A DNA stretch of 64,000 nucleotides, from NCBI GenBank assembly GCA_964247055.1, contig OZ176050.1, positions 10,106,001 to 10,170,000 on the forward strand, written 5' to 3'. Shown in pieces: positions 13,301 through 28,000 of the stretch (positions are counted from its first letter, which is position 1; each line of letters opens with the position of its first letter). The translations under genes and the position numbers were made by a program. The DNA is from Paragordius varius. Its lineage: Eukaryota; Nematomorpha. The notes beneath the pieces were generated by a model. The model worked only from the letters and a program-made list of their open reading frames with translations, searched no databases and was not told the origin of the DNA.

Positions 13301-16300
13301 TTTCGTAGTATTTGTAGCTGATAGAGTTGACGTTAGAGGTGATAATATGGAAGAATGAGAAGAGACATTTTCAGTTGATGGGGATGAAAAGCCATTTTGA
13401 TTTAAAAAGGTTCCATTTAAACAATCTTTGAAAGGATGGGATTGATGATTGAAACTATTTGCAATATTGGTATCAATTGGATTTGCTATCAAAAAAGAAT
13501 AAACATTACCATAGGCACTCATATGATGATCTTTAGCGGTAAATATAAAACACTTACATCCTTTTTTGTACATCAAATCATTCATAAGCTTGATCATAGA
13601 AGAAGCATCCAACGCCCTAGCCAACAATGGGTTTTTAACGTCATCTTGATAATCAGTTATTTGGTCTTTATCATCATTGGTTTTTTCTATAATATGTTAT
13701 TGTAAATGTTAACAGCCATTAATCAATAATGAATATCAAATATTAATTTACCTTTAAAAGCGTTATTTTGAAGATTGCTTTTTTCAACAAGGGGCGTAGT
13801 ATTAACTTTTTGAAATGATTGATTAGTAGGGGGGACTACTGATCCGTTCATAGATTTTTTAATTAATGAAGCAAGAGATGCTGCACCATTTTCATACGGT
13901 GTAATTGGAGGAGTTATAGTGTCTATGTTTAGGAAATGGGGAGGTGGAGTCCCACCACTCTGAACAGTGGTTGAAATCGGGAAGAATGGAGGTTTATTTT
14001 GCGTCAGTTGTTCATCCAAAAATAGTTGCATCCTTATAAATGGTTCTTTCCCTTTTTGGGTTAGGGATGACCAAGGTTTTGGTCTGGCTAATAAATCGCT
14101 TACTGACCCTTGTGAAAGTCCCAAAACCATTTCACCAAACACACGTTGACTTATGGAATATTTTGCTAGGTATTCTTTAACACGCCTTACCAATTCATCA
14201 GTGTTGATGTGGTTTGCATTATCTGTGGATGAGGGTGTAGCCTGGGAAGAACATGTGGATTCGGATACAGAACCATTCTTGGATAAGTTGCTGTTTTCAC
14301 CTTTTGAGGCACCATTATTTATTTTTTTACATGGTGGAACACTTAAATCTTTGGCTAACAAACGATTTTCTAGGCTATTTTTAGGGTAATTTTTACCTAA
14401 ACCATCGTTATTATTGTTTGATTCGGAATGTGTTAATAAAGTCATTTTATGGTTTTGGTCCTTTTGTTGTAGTTGATCATAATGATGCTGCTTGTTAGAA
14501 AGTGTGTTTTCAAACGCCTTGTTCGCATCTAAATCAAATTCAATTTCATCCGCATCTCGTTTCCGCTTGAGATTTAAACTCAAATTTAAAGGGCTCAAAG
14601 GGGAAGATGTCGCATTGTTCTCGTGACTAAAAAATTTAATATGAGATGCCTGAGTGGATGATGGTTGATGAAGAGTGGTTGTTGTTGTATAATAATGTTC
14701 CAAATAATCAAAATATTGTTTGGAATAATTTGCAAATGAATGTAAAGGATTATCAGGAATGCCATAATCTTTGTTTTCATGTGAGCTTTTGTCCGAATTA
14801 TTTGTCATTGGACTTTTAGCATTTTTATCAAGCGCTGCCATTAACAGTTTTAACATAAGCGATGTGGTTGATGAATCATCTATGCTTTTTGTTGTGTTGC
14901 AATTTTTAGTTAAGGCGGCAGACTCTAAATTTGGGAAAGGCGCCTTTTCATCAAGGGCACTTGTGGTAAAATTAGTCATATACTCTTTCCAAAACCGATT
15001 AAAATACTTGCCGGGGGCGATTTCATAATTATCATCCATTTGACTGGTGTTGCCTTTATTATTATATTTTGAAGTTTTGGAGATATTATCAGAGCTTTCT
15101 TTGTCTTCTCCAGCACTTTTATCATCATTGCCATTGTTAGGATCTGTATTTCGGCTTTGATGACAGTTATTATCATTATTATGATTAGTGTCATAATCAG
15201 TTTCCGCAATGACAAGAGGAGCAACATTTGTTTGGTTTGAGCATTGAGTTGTGTTGCCTTCGTCCGATTTTGAGTCGAAAGATGCGACGCCCGGGGATTC
15301 AAAACTATTATTTGCAGCAGAAATGACACAGGGTGTTGAAAGTAAGGACGGAGACAAAGTTGACGTTGCTGTTGTTGCTGGAGAAGTGTTGGTAGTAGTA
15401 CTAATATCTCCTCCACTCCCCAAGTTATTATAGCTACTGTGATTAAAATCTTGGAATGCTTTAAGTATGTTGTGTGAGGAATTGATAGCAATGCTTGTTA
15501 GGGCTGATGAGGCACCATTTATATCTTTGGCTAAATATTTGCATAAATATACCGTTATATTAATTTATAGAGCAATTTTAATGTGTGATTACATTATTAA
15601 TCCATATAGTTTTACAATTATCATCGCATTTTTCAAAATAAAAAATTTAGTTTTAATTCCATTGTTATTGGGAAAAAATTCAAACCTCTTTTCGGGGCAA
15701 GGCATTTCAACGCAACGATAGCATTAGGATCACACACCCAAGCGTACATTTTTCGATATGACTCACGGCCCTTACCCGACAATCGTTCCCATGGTTTAGG
15801 TTTTGAAAGCAACTCACTTACAGTTCCCTGGGATAAACCTGCAATAAACGCATAAAATTTCATTTAAAAACTTCAAATTTAAGAAATAACGGGGGATTTA
15901 TTACCAAGAATGTATTTGGCAAACACTCGTTGGCCGATTTGATTAAAACACAAGGCTTCTCGCACCCTTTTTGCAATTTCTTCCGTGTTTGGGAGCAGGG
16001 AATTTTTTCCCTCTTCGTTATGGTGTTTGGATTCATCCGAATTGGCTGGGGTACATGTTTCGTTAGAGGCGCTGCTATTATTTTGATCACAAAGTGGTAA
16101 CATAATTGTCGAGGATCCAACCTGAATTTTAGTTTCATTCTCATTCATCATGTTGTACTGTTGGGATTGTTGAAATTTTTTGGCATTTTCTGTGCTGCGA
16201 TTAATACCTTTTCTATAAAAGGTATACAAGAGTTATTTCAGCGCAAACAAAGATGGGATTATGGACATTCATAAATTTAAGTATATAAACAAATTAAACA

Positions 16301-19300
16301 GTTATAATGAGTAAATACAAATTAAAAAGTATACTCACTCTTTTTTGGGGTGAAAGTTTGCGATATCACTGGTGTTTTTATGGGAATGATCAGTGTCAAA
16401 AGAGAATTTTGATATCATGTCATTTTCACCACCGGATGATAAAGCATTAAATAAATGATGACTAGTTTGATTTATTGACTCATTTGAAATATATTGAAAT
16501 TGTTTGTACGTTGGATTTTGCACATTGGACTGGGATGTATTTTCGCATTTTTGATTATTTGTTACATCTGTTTTGCTATAACTGCATAGCAAATCAAATG
16601 TATTGCAATGGTCACGATTAAGATCCAATAGTTGACTTATAGTATTTGATTTGTTTTCGATGCCTCCTTTGGAAGAATTAACATAGTTATTCAAAAATAC
16701 GGGATCATTCATTAATTTTGTTGAGGATGGTCCCTTGTTACTCTTTGGTACCTTGTGATTATTATTACTTTTTGCTGTGTTTGAGAATTTTATATGGCTT
16801 TCATCTACATTCATAATGTTTTTTGTTTTATCAGCCATCTCTCTGCCATTTGGGTCAGAATATGAGAGTGCTTGTGCGGCGTAAAAATTTGGAGACACTG
16901 GTGATACACTTAATCCGGTTGAACTTGGTGCCAAATTAAACAATGTCGTAAAATCTAGAGCATTATTCGTTGGGTTTGGAGAGGCATCGTTGGCCATGTC
17001 ACTCTTGAAAAAATGACGGTAATAAAATGCGGCAGCCATACGTTGATAGGCCAAAAAGTTTTTATCCAAACAGGTGTCCCCAGATAATGAAGTGGGCAGA
17101 TTTTTACTGATGTTAGTGGTATTGGCAAAATTTTCGCTTTTGATTGCAGGTTTGATTGAATTATTTTTTGTGGAATCGCATGTTGTTTCGTCACAATCCA
17201 TATCTATTTTCACACAAGATTCATAGTTTAACGGTTTCAAACTAATCAAATTATTATTGTCATCACCAATACTATCGTTGCTATTATGAAATGCATGGGT
17301 ATTTTCTTGTAAAACTTTGGCTGATATGGAGTTGTTAACGTTATCTGAGGTGTCGGGAATCCGGTTGTCGCGATTAGAAAATACAATATCTTTTTCATTT
17401 TTATTGGATAACTTATTTTTACCCAAACTCACAATCTTGTTATTATCGTCCCTGAATTTGTCTCCTTTATTTCCAATATTTTGATTGTGTTTTGTAGAAT
17501 TAGAAGTGCCACCATTTAGATATTCAGGTAAGGCATAATGCCTCGCCCAATAATTTTCAGGGGATGATAAATTATTCATGATTGAATCAAACATGACTGA
17601 GGACTTTTGGTTAGATGATATTAACGTTTTATTTTTGGGTTCGTGAGATTTCATTCCCTTGTCCAAATTATCCAATATTTCTGGTTTCACAGCATATGCG
17701 TGCCATGATGCAAAATTTTTATTTAATTCTAGGGTTGTTACGATATCTGAATAATCAGTTTCAGGTTCAATTTTTATGTTGGGGAGTTTATTCAAAGAAT
17801 TGGGATAATTGTTTAGTAGTTCATTCTTTTCTTTTAAGGGTATACTAGTGTTTGCAGAAGATAATAAGGCACTAGAAGAAGATGATGATATTAATGTTGA
17901 GGAATTATTTGATTGAAAACAAGGTAATATCGATAAATTTGATGTTGCGTTTTGTATTGTCGTCGTTATTGTTGGTGCTGTAGCATTATTGAGAAAGGTA
18001 GCGCCTTCATGTTAAAAACATAAATTTTATTATATAAAATAATATAAAGGTAGAAAAGTATAGAGAATGTAGGATAAAAAGGTTCTTAAGAAACAATCAT
18101 TTTCATTTTAGATTAAAATCGCAACGATATTGTTGTACTACTTTACGTTGTTCAATAATTGAAAAAAACGACTTTTAAACATGCGAAATAAATCTTATCG
18201 GATTATTATATAATTGTGAAATTTTATAAAAGATTCTTCCCCAAATACAAAAATAGAAAAATTGATGGACTTTTTAAAAATAAAGAATTTAAATCGAATG
18301 TGCATATTTCTTTTACCTTTTATCATTACACTTTTACATAAAAGTTTAAAAGATTGCAAAAAAAGAACTCAACAACAAATTTGTTGTGCGATTGTCAACC
18401 TCTATTGTTAGATTTCATTCGAATTCACAAAATATTGATAAATATTTTTTACGATTTATAAATTACACATGTAAAAATATGTCTTTTAGATTTAGAGAGA
18501 TATAGGCTTATCTGAAAAAAAGGTTAAGATACAAGATTAACCTACTTATCAATACTATATTTTTTCTGAGCTTTATCGTTGTTTTTAAATTTTAAAAAAT
18601 AAGATATGAAATATGACGACTATATTTTAACTTAACTAAAAAATCATTGACGAGGGAAAATCACATCGATTATTATTGCCATTAATTTTTTTACAATCAT
18701 AATTTTGATTGCCAAGAACAGAAAAATTGAATCAAAATAATTAATGTGAAACGTTCGTTTTACTAATAATTTTTTCGCAAGAATTAAAAAAATTAAAAAG
18801 AAACTACATCTATATTGATAAGGTAAAATATATTAAAATTCGTATTAAATGAAAAATATAATAATTACCTTTTAAAGTAATACACAGACGACTATATCAA
18901 TCAAAAATATATGATTAGTATATTAATAATAGTAATAAATAATTTGACATAATAGATAGATCGATATAATAGATTCAAATATCAAATAATCAATGTTTGA
19001 TGTGAAATATTACAATATAATGTATAATAATAATAATAATACATAATGGAATTGTTATCGAATATCAAAATAGGAAAATATGATCAAATCAAATAACAAA
19101 AATATGGTATAAACTGTGCTGTGTAAATGACAAATTATTAGTATGTTACAAAGTAGTATTCTGGAAAACTGCGTTACTCCAATTATATAATCATATAAAA
19201 TTTTAAATTATTAATATAAATATTAAGATTGCGTGTGAATGTGTTGCATAAAGGATGTAATTTATTTTTGATACAATCAATATATGTACCATAATTTAGA

Positions 19301-20667
19301 TAGATATATATTGATCAATGATTAGAGTTATTGAATGCAACATACAATTTCTGCACAGAATATTACAAATATCTTTACATCTCATAAGATAATTGTTGGT
19401 ATGTGAAATTGATAAAATGTTTAACCCCATACAAAAAATAGTTGGTTGGTTTAGTAACTTTAAAATCCAAAATATATCCGCCTACACTCTACTATTAGCA
19501 ATATTTACACTATCTAACAATTAGTCAAGTAATCAATATACGGACGGTCGTAATAAAACATAATGTCCAATTTGTATGTCATTAACTATTAATATCATAC
19601 CCAAAAATCAAACCACAATGACAGTTGATTTGTTTATTATTATAAAAACCATTTGGCACGCCCGCGCAAACCGTAGGTCAATAGCCCATCTTTGTGCATT
19701 CTCTATAATAGAGGTGGTCAAGTTCGTGCCGGTAGTGATTTTATGGTAAAAATTAAATAATGTCAATTCCCGAAAAAAGAAACAAGATTATTTGTCTCTA
19801 ATTTATTCGCTCTAAACATTTCGGCTTATAATTATGAAAAATTATTTTTAATTTATCCATAGTAGTTTGTGATTTGGCTCAAATACACATTCATAATCTT
19901 AAGAATAAAATAATCAGATCATGCATATTTAAATCCACATATGGCTTAGCCAAAAAATGATTTGATATATTTATTATTAAACCGTGTGATCCAATTATTA
20001 TTATTATCAATGTTTAGTTTTTTAAACAATATTGTGGTTTGGTTTTGTTGTACCGAAAATAGGCAAAACCGATGCTTATCAGAACCAATCTCAAAATACC
20101 ATATGTGGTTTTTGGTTATTGCATACGCAAAAATAATATATTTGATATTTTATTTAATATTCATTCAATAATGATAATAATAATAATATGTTTAAATTTA
20201 AAAATAAATGTTATTTCTTATTTTAATTTCATGCATTGTTATCTGATAAAATTTTTGGATACATTAACAAAAAAATTAATTTAAAAAACTGTTTAAATAA
20301 CTAAATTGTAAAAATAATAGGATGAATTTAAATAATTTTACATGCAACCGAATCCTAATCAGATTATTAATAATTAAGACAAATAATAAATGTTCTTTAC
20401 AGCAGAGGGAAAAGTTCAAAACTTATACATGTAATTTTTACTTGGAAATATATTTAAATAATAAAATATTGATAAATTTAATATATATAACCTCTTTCAT
20501 AAAATTTATAGTTTGCCTACGATTATTAAAGAAATAATACTTTTATATAATTTTTTTACGTTATTATTATTTAAAATTTAATCTTTTCTGTAAAACGCTT
20601 TGGTTTATGATTATATTTCTGCAAATTTAATCAACCATCCATCCATAAAATATGGTTAAACATTTAG

Positions 20668-20712
<45 letters not shown>

Positions 20713-23700
20713 CAATAAAATTAAATGAAAATATATATAAATATATATACTGAAAGAATTAAAAAAGGCAACCTTTAAACTATTTGCAATTATAAAACAA
20801 TTTCGAATATGATTATTTCTCACCAAAAAACTTATTTTTTTTCATAAATTTGTTTATAAGTTTTTTTTTATGGAAAATTAATAAAAATTAACCTGACAAT
20901 TGTTCATTCGTCATTTTCAAGTGATTGTTTTCATTTTTCAAAATTTTATTCTTTTCCATAACTACAACTTCCAAAGGTTTTTCTTTTAATATTGTGGATG
21001 ATTCTGACTCAGATCCATTAGTTGTCAAAGATATATCATTCAGTTCCATCGATTTGAAAACGCTATTCACACACACAATAGTTTTATAACCACTATAATT
21101 AAATGGCTAAGGAATAATTAAGCGTATAACTTAAACCAGGGGTATTCAATACAAATGGCATGGTGGGCCGCATTTTAAACTGAGAATTCGAAAGTTGGGT
21201 ATCAAGAAATATATTATTTTGCACGCATAAGTTTGTAAATAAATTTACAAATACAATAGAAGCGCTATTTTTTTCACCAATTTTTGCAGTTCGGTGCAAT
21301 AATTGGGAAATACTTTTTCAGAAAATATCTCGAGAAAAATTTTATCAAGATAATAGCATTTTGTGCAAATTATAAAATATCGCTTTTATTTGGTAATTAT
21401 TAAGTCGCGTGTAGGACACCCTAAATTATGCTAAAATTCGTACTCTAATTCCCGCTTGATGTTATCGTAATCACTCATAGTTGTTAATTTGGATTCCAGG
21501 ATGGTTAAATTTTGATCTTTTTCTGAGAGTAAACTTCTTAACTGATTCAAATTTTCTTGATTAGTTTTCTCCTGAACCTCAAGATGTTCTTTGGTTGATT
21601 TAATTTCATTATATAACTTTTGTATCTAAAATTAAAATACAATATAATAACAATTATTTATTCATATATTGACCAAGTAAAATGAAAAATTATTACTTCA
21701 TTATCCTTCAGAGTTATTTTTTCTTCCAAATGGGCTTTCATCGTTTCCATTTCTTTCAGCGGTGTATTTACTCTATTTTCGAGTCCTTCTGACGAGCTTA
21801 GGATTCTAAGTTGTCTTTCAGCATTCTCCGATCTTTGATTCAGCTTTTCAACATCCTTGGCTAACATATCAATTTCATAATTTCTATGAGGCACATAAAA
21901 ATATATAATTGAGATTGATAGAATATGAATATATAACAAACTAAATATGATCAATATATATATATATATATATACTTTGCCGATATGTCCTGGTCATATT
22001 TCGATTTCAAGTCAAACAATTGACCATTGACCGTATCAAAAGATTGGTGCAAGCCTTTCAACTCATTCTGCAGACGGTTGATGGTTTCATTCAGCCCTTT
22101 TTGTTCTTCAAGCAATTGCTTTTCCCGTTCACTGAAGGTGGCAGACATATCACTGTGTAGTTTTGACGTAATCTCCTATATACATATGTAACATAAAAAA
22201 ATATATCATCGGTAATAATGTGATTGAATATGCAATTGACGGGATAATAAAAGTGTTTGGAGTGGGGCAGTTAAAAAAACAAAAAAACCATCCACACATA
22301 TATTGTATACCATGGCAACATAAAAGTCATAAAATTAATTTGTTATTGCAATAATTACGATTATGATCATGATATGGCTATTAAGAGACGGACGCTGAAG
22401 TTTAAAATCCTTTTTGATTTTATACAGCGTGTGCAACAAAGGAAACAGCTAAAACCTATAAAATACAATTATTGTGCGTGAAGCTATAAATTTCTAATAA
22501 TTAATAGATCTGCTAAACTATTAAACAAAACCATAAATATCGTCAATAAATAAAATTATTACAAACTCATGGTAACTGAAATTACTTATAAAAATTTTCT
22601 CCCATACAAACTTTTTAATCATTAAACTACTATATTTTTTGTCTTTTTGCATAAGTTAAAGCACGGAGACAAAAGCTTTTTTAATCAATGCAATCTAAGA
22701 TGTCAATATATGATTAATTATGGGTAGCACAATAATTATGTAGATTTAGATCACAAAAACTATGCCCCATAACCCTGCTTATCGTTTTTGCTTTAAAATC
22801 AATTTCCATATTAAGAATCTGTATTATCGTTTTTGATAACAAAAATTATTGAGAATTGATCAATAAAAACCTAATTGGCTGGCAGTTTTATAAATCTTAA
22901 ATCATAATTGAACCAAAAACGGGAAATAACTTAAATACAGTTAATCTCTATCAAATTTTATACATTCACATGCGCATGGCTTTCAAATAAATTATAGGTA
23001 TCAGAGTAAATAAATTTTATAATATTTCAAATCTGATGCAAGAGACACTACAAGATGGGAAGTGGTGGCAAAGTGTCATTTTAAATTATTTCTAATATTA
23101 AAAGAAAAACAATTAAGTATTTATATATTTTTTGACTTTTTATGCTTCATTTAATCAAAGAATCATCCTCATCATCATAATATCCAAATTTGATTTAAGA
23201 TGACATACTAAAAGGAATGGGAAAGAAATTTTTAAGCATTTTATCCATTACAGTTTGACCACACTCTATAATATTATTGTGAAAGAAAAGAGCAAGCTAA
23301 TGCGATGATGATAATAAAAGCTATTATTTAATTGCTTCCTTTTATCTTCTTTCATTAATTGAATACGGACGATTTAAGGAATATAGTAAAAACGATGGTT
23401 TGATTATCGTTGTAATTAGCCACAGCTATGATATGGTGACAATTTTTTGGTTAAAAGTGATACTATATTCCACCACATTTCCCCTTCAACTTTTTTAACT
23501 TATTCCATTACTGATATATAATTTACAAGGAAATAGCAAGTCATAGACTGAAAGGCTCAATAAATAATGTGTGCTATAATATTTTTGGAGGGGTTCATAG
23601 AGAACAAAGGATACTTATCTATTATTATCGTCTTTCAACTAATTGATATTATTTCATTTTAATATTGTTTATATAAAATATCAACCAACCATATAACATC

Positions 23701-25034
23701 TTAAATATCTTTGAATGAAAAGTATATATACGAATACCACAGATAAGATTTACAATGTTTTTCATTAATGATAATAACATACACACACATTACTAAATAT
23801 AATTGGAAGGATGATCTGTCGTCATTTTTTTCTTGAAACAAAAAAGGGAATGTCTAATACAATACAATACAATAAATAATCCCTAAATTTTCTAAACTGA
23901 GGTTAATGTATGTTTGTAGCACCATGAGATTTTTTTATTTCAATACTTAAAAAGATGGACGGACAATAGATATTTTGGCGACATAAAAGGCATAGATAAA
24001 TATCTATATAAGGATATATATTATTTTGAAAGCTCAAATTCCAAAATTCAAAACTATTTTCCCCTCTGTTGCAGATTTTAAAAAGATAAATAAAATGATC
24101 GGATCGGTATGATGCCAAAATTTCATTTATTTAGTTTGAAACAGTGTGCCATCAATCTAACTTACATACACCAAAAATATTTTTTTCATACAGATGAAGA
24201 TAATCACAGCCATAAAATCTAATCAATAAATGTTAATCCATTTATCGATAATTCAATTATCAAATTAGCTTGTGTGCTTGGTAGAAAAAAATGTGAAAAG
24301 CGTACGGATAGATATAAAAACTAAAAAAACATTCTTAGATTTAAATTGCTTTTTTAGAAACAACTACAAAATCGCAAATCAATCGTAAAAGATTTAACTC
24401 CAAACAACAACGAGCTTAAAATTTTTTTGAAATCAAATTTTTATAGTTTAATCCTTACATCATAGTTTATGTGCGAATATAAATTGAAATATGGGATATT
24501 ACAATTTTTTTAGTAATACCCGCATTTTGTCAAAATTTCCCCCCAAAACTCGTATGTTTCGGGAAAAGAATGAGAAAATCGATCAATGCTTTGTTCAAAC
24601 CTAGTCTTAAAAATAGTCATTATGAAAATAAAGGTAATAAAAATTAAAATCTTTTTATTCTAATGCACACATATAAATTAAAAAATCTAAATTTTTAGGA
24701 GGTAGTACCATTCATCTTAATTAATTTTTATTTTATAAAATGATAATTTGAGTGAATATCTATCTGCATTCGTTTTCCATCACAAAATGTGAAATCAAAT
24801 ATAACCATATACATAGCTAAAATTAACGCAATATAGGTTTAGCAGTTCCAGTCAATAAAAAAGGTCAGAAAGTGAGATCATAAATATTATATTATAACTC
24901 TTTAACTGTGTTGTTTATGAGCTGTAACAGAAAAAAACTATATAAAAATATATTTTTTTCTCCCGGTTGACAGTTTGAGGATCCAATTAAGCCAGCACAA
25001 TAATATTAATTTTTATTGTTTTTATATTTGTGGA

Positions 25035-25085
<51 letters not shown>

Positions 25086-28000
25086 TAAAGACAAATTAAC
25101 TGAAATATCTCTCTTTAAATGATCTTAATTCATCACACACACCACACACACATCACAATTAATTTGAAAGGATGGTGCCTGCAGGAAAAATCATAAAATA
25201 TTTAATTTTTTAACGCAAACCAATTATTCCCAATTAAAATTAATTTTTATTATCACCAACCGACAGAGAAATATTTATAAATTTTATGATTATTTAAATT
25301 ATGTGGGATATAAAACTCTAATAAAAATTGAAGCGAGACGACATCATAAAGCCAAATATCAAACTAAATTTTTACAAATAACGCGCAATATAGCACAATA
25401 GCAAAAAAAACTAAAACAAACCTCAGTTAAAGTTTGAATGTTGGATTCGCTTTCTTTCAATTTAAGTTCCAACTTTCGGCATAGTTCTTCAAAATATTTG
25501 GCTTGAACCAACTCATGATTGGTGTTTGTGAGCGTTTCACGTAATTGTTGATTTTCAATTTCAAGGTCTTGCGCCCTCTGATTAAATTTTTGTGCCTTCT
25601 CAGCCTGATCAATCAAGGTACCAGGATCTAAAACAAATTATTTAGCAGCCTTAAAAAAAAGTTATTTATCGCTAAAATTAGTTGTTTAAAACTTGTTCAG
25701 GCAAGGGTGAAGAAAATCAAAAATTATATTTTTTTTCTTAAACATATAATGGCAGAATGAATTTTAGGTGAGCAATGGATTTAACACAAAATAATAATTC
25801 ATCTTCACATTGTTTGCAATAAAGGGTAAAATTGAGTTAAACATTTTGGTGCACGAGATATATATTTTTTAATATTAGGTAATAATCAATTATTTAAAAC
25901 CATTTAATAAATATCCTGCACTACAATCTTGGAGTTTATTTGTTCGTATTTTTATGCAAGGTTGTGCGAAACAAAATAATAGGTGGCCCATTACTAAATA
26001 TGGTAATTCCCAATCAATCCGATTTAATTGTTAATCTTTTTAAAGTGGTGTTTGTGTATGTTTTTTACAATTTTTATTTTTACAACACAAAAATTTAATT
26101 TAACAAACACTAGTATAATTTTCCATTAGAGTTGAAAAATATTCTTTCAGGAAGGATACTATAACGATTTATTGTAAAGGGAAAATAAATTTTAATTAAT
26201 ATCCAAATTCCTTACTATTTATTATAAAGAAAATCACCGTCAATTATAGCTTTAAATCTTCCAGCCAGGCGCACTAATATTATTTAGAGATTAAAAATTA
26301 TATTTATAAATGTTATTTTTTTCAATTATATAATTATAGTTTGTTTTAAAGGATATATTTTTGATATTGGTCATTAGACAGATCAAAAGAAAGTTATATA
26401 TATATCGTTCTAATTCCCTGTGCACACATGATATATTTTTTATATCGGTCTTTCTTCGGTCGCTAATAATCATTTTTATTCTTATAATTTTTTTTTCTTC
26501 TTATGAATGAAATAAACCAAAGTAAAAAAAATGACAAATCTAATTGAATTTTTTGATTTATTAAATATTTTTTGTTAATTAAAAATGATGCTTTGGCACT
26601 ATTAAACCGTTACCCCCGAAACAACTTAACCAAATTTGTGCCAGACATATAATTATACTTGATAAAGATAGGCATTCATCTGTGTAAAACTCCAACTTTC
26701 AATATTAATTAATATTCAAAGAATACATAGGAAAGTAGGTAAATGTTGAGTACAAAAACTTGAAAACTGCAATAAATATGCATATTTCTGCATATTGTAC
26801 ACTCATACACACCACAAGACTAGAGAAAGTTATATATATTTATAAATATAATTAGGATAGTATGTACATGTAAATAAAAAGTATCGTTTAAAATCAAAAT
26901 CTAATTCACAGACCTGCAAAATCAATAATTTGTTTGTAGACTGAAAGGAAGGCTGCTTCGGCCGCTTTGCTACGTTTTGATAGGGAATCTATTTCTTGTT
27001 GAAAGTTCTTAAACAAGGGCGCTACACATTTCCGAATATCCTTCACAACATGATACAAACAAATAAACACAATTTTATAATATGAAAATAAATGTCATTT
27101 TTTGTTGAAAGATGGTTAAGAGTCATTTTGTAGTATTTTAATACTATATGGCTCTTCCCGAATTAATTATATGGAGAACACCCAACGACTTTTTGCGGTC
27201 ACTAAAAAAAAAATTTAAGATTTTGTGTGGTAAAATTTGATTCAAAAAAACTGGGTAAATAATTAAATTGATTGCGACAAACAAATTTGGATGTTAAAAA
27301 ATCGAGAAAATAAATGATATAGAATAATAATGTTTGGACACCAACATAAAATATGTGGATTTTAAGAATATTTATCCAATATAAATTTGTTAGCCAAAAT
27401 AAGGGGTTAATAGAATCATTAGTTTTTATCAAAACTAAATGTTTCAATACAATACAATATAATATAAATTAGAAATGAATATGATATTCTATAAATATAT
27501 AACTGATAAGAGCAAACAATAATTAATAACAGTGAAATATCATAAATAATATATATAGTAGCCGTTTACACTTAAAAACTAACTTATTTAAATTAATTTG
27601 CAAAATATTAAGTATGGGGATAATTTTTGATATAAAGATATCTAGTTGATTTAAAATTTTGATAATATGCAAAAACATCAGATAGCACGAGTTGAAATAT
27701 ATGTTATTAAATTGAATATAAATTTTTGAAACAAACTCTGACAAATTTATATAATAACCATAACAGATACAATAAACAAATTAATAAAAATTCCCTTATA
27801 AACCATTCACAATATATCCATCTATCTATCTATCTTCTTTTGGCCAACGTAATATGCATAAGGCCTAAAAATAATAGATTTTATCCATACACATTCAAAT
27901 TAAATTTTATTTTATATTTTTTTAAAATTTAATATTTCCTGATTTATTAATTCAACTTTCATGCGATAATCAAACGCATTTATATTATAAAAATTAAACT

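Noticed and set aside
14976-15491. 171-codon minus-strand frame
   Set aside because: Alternate-frame shadow of CUX exon D; rich in Ile, Met and Gln with no domain.
21099-21299. 66-codon minus-strand frame in intron 7
   Set aside because: Lies almost wholly inside the hAT-like non-autonomous element; no protein family.
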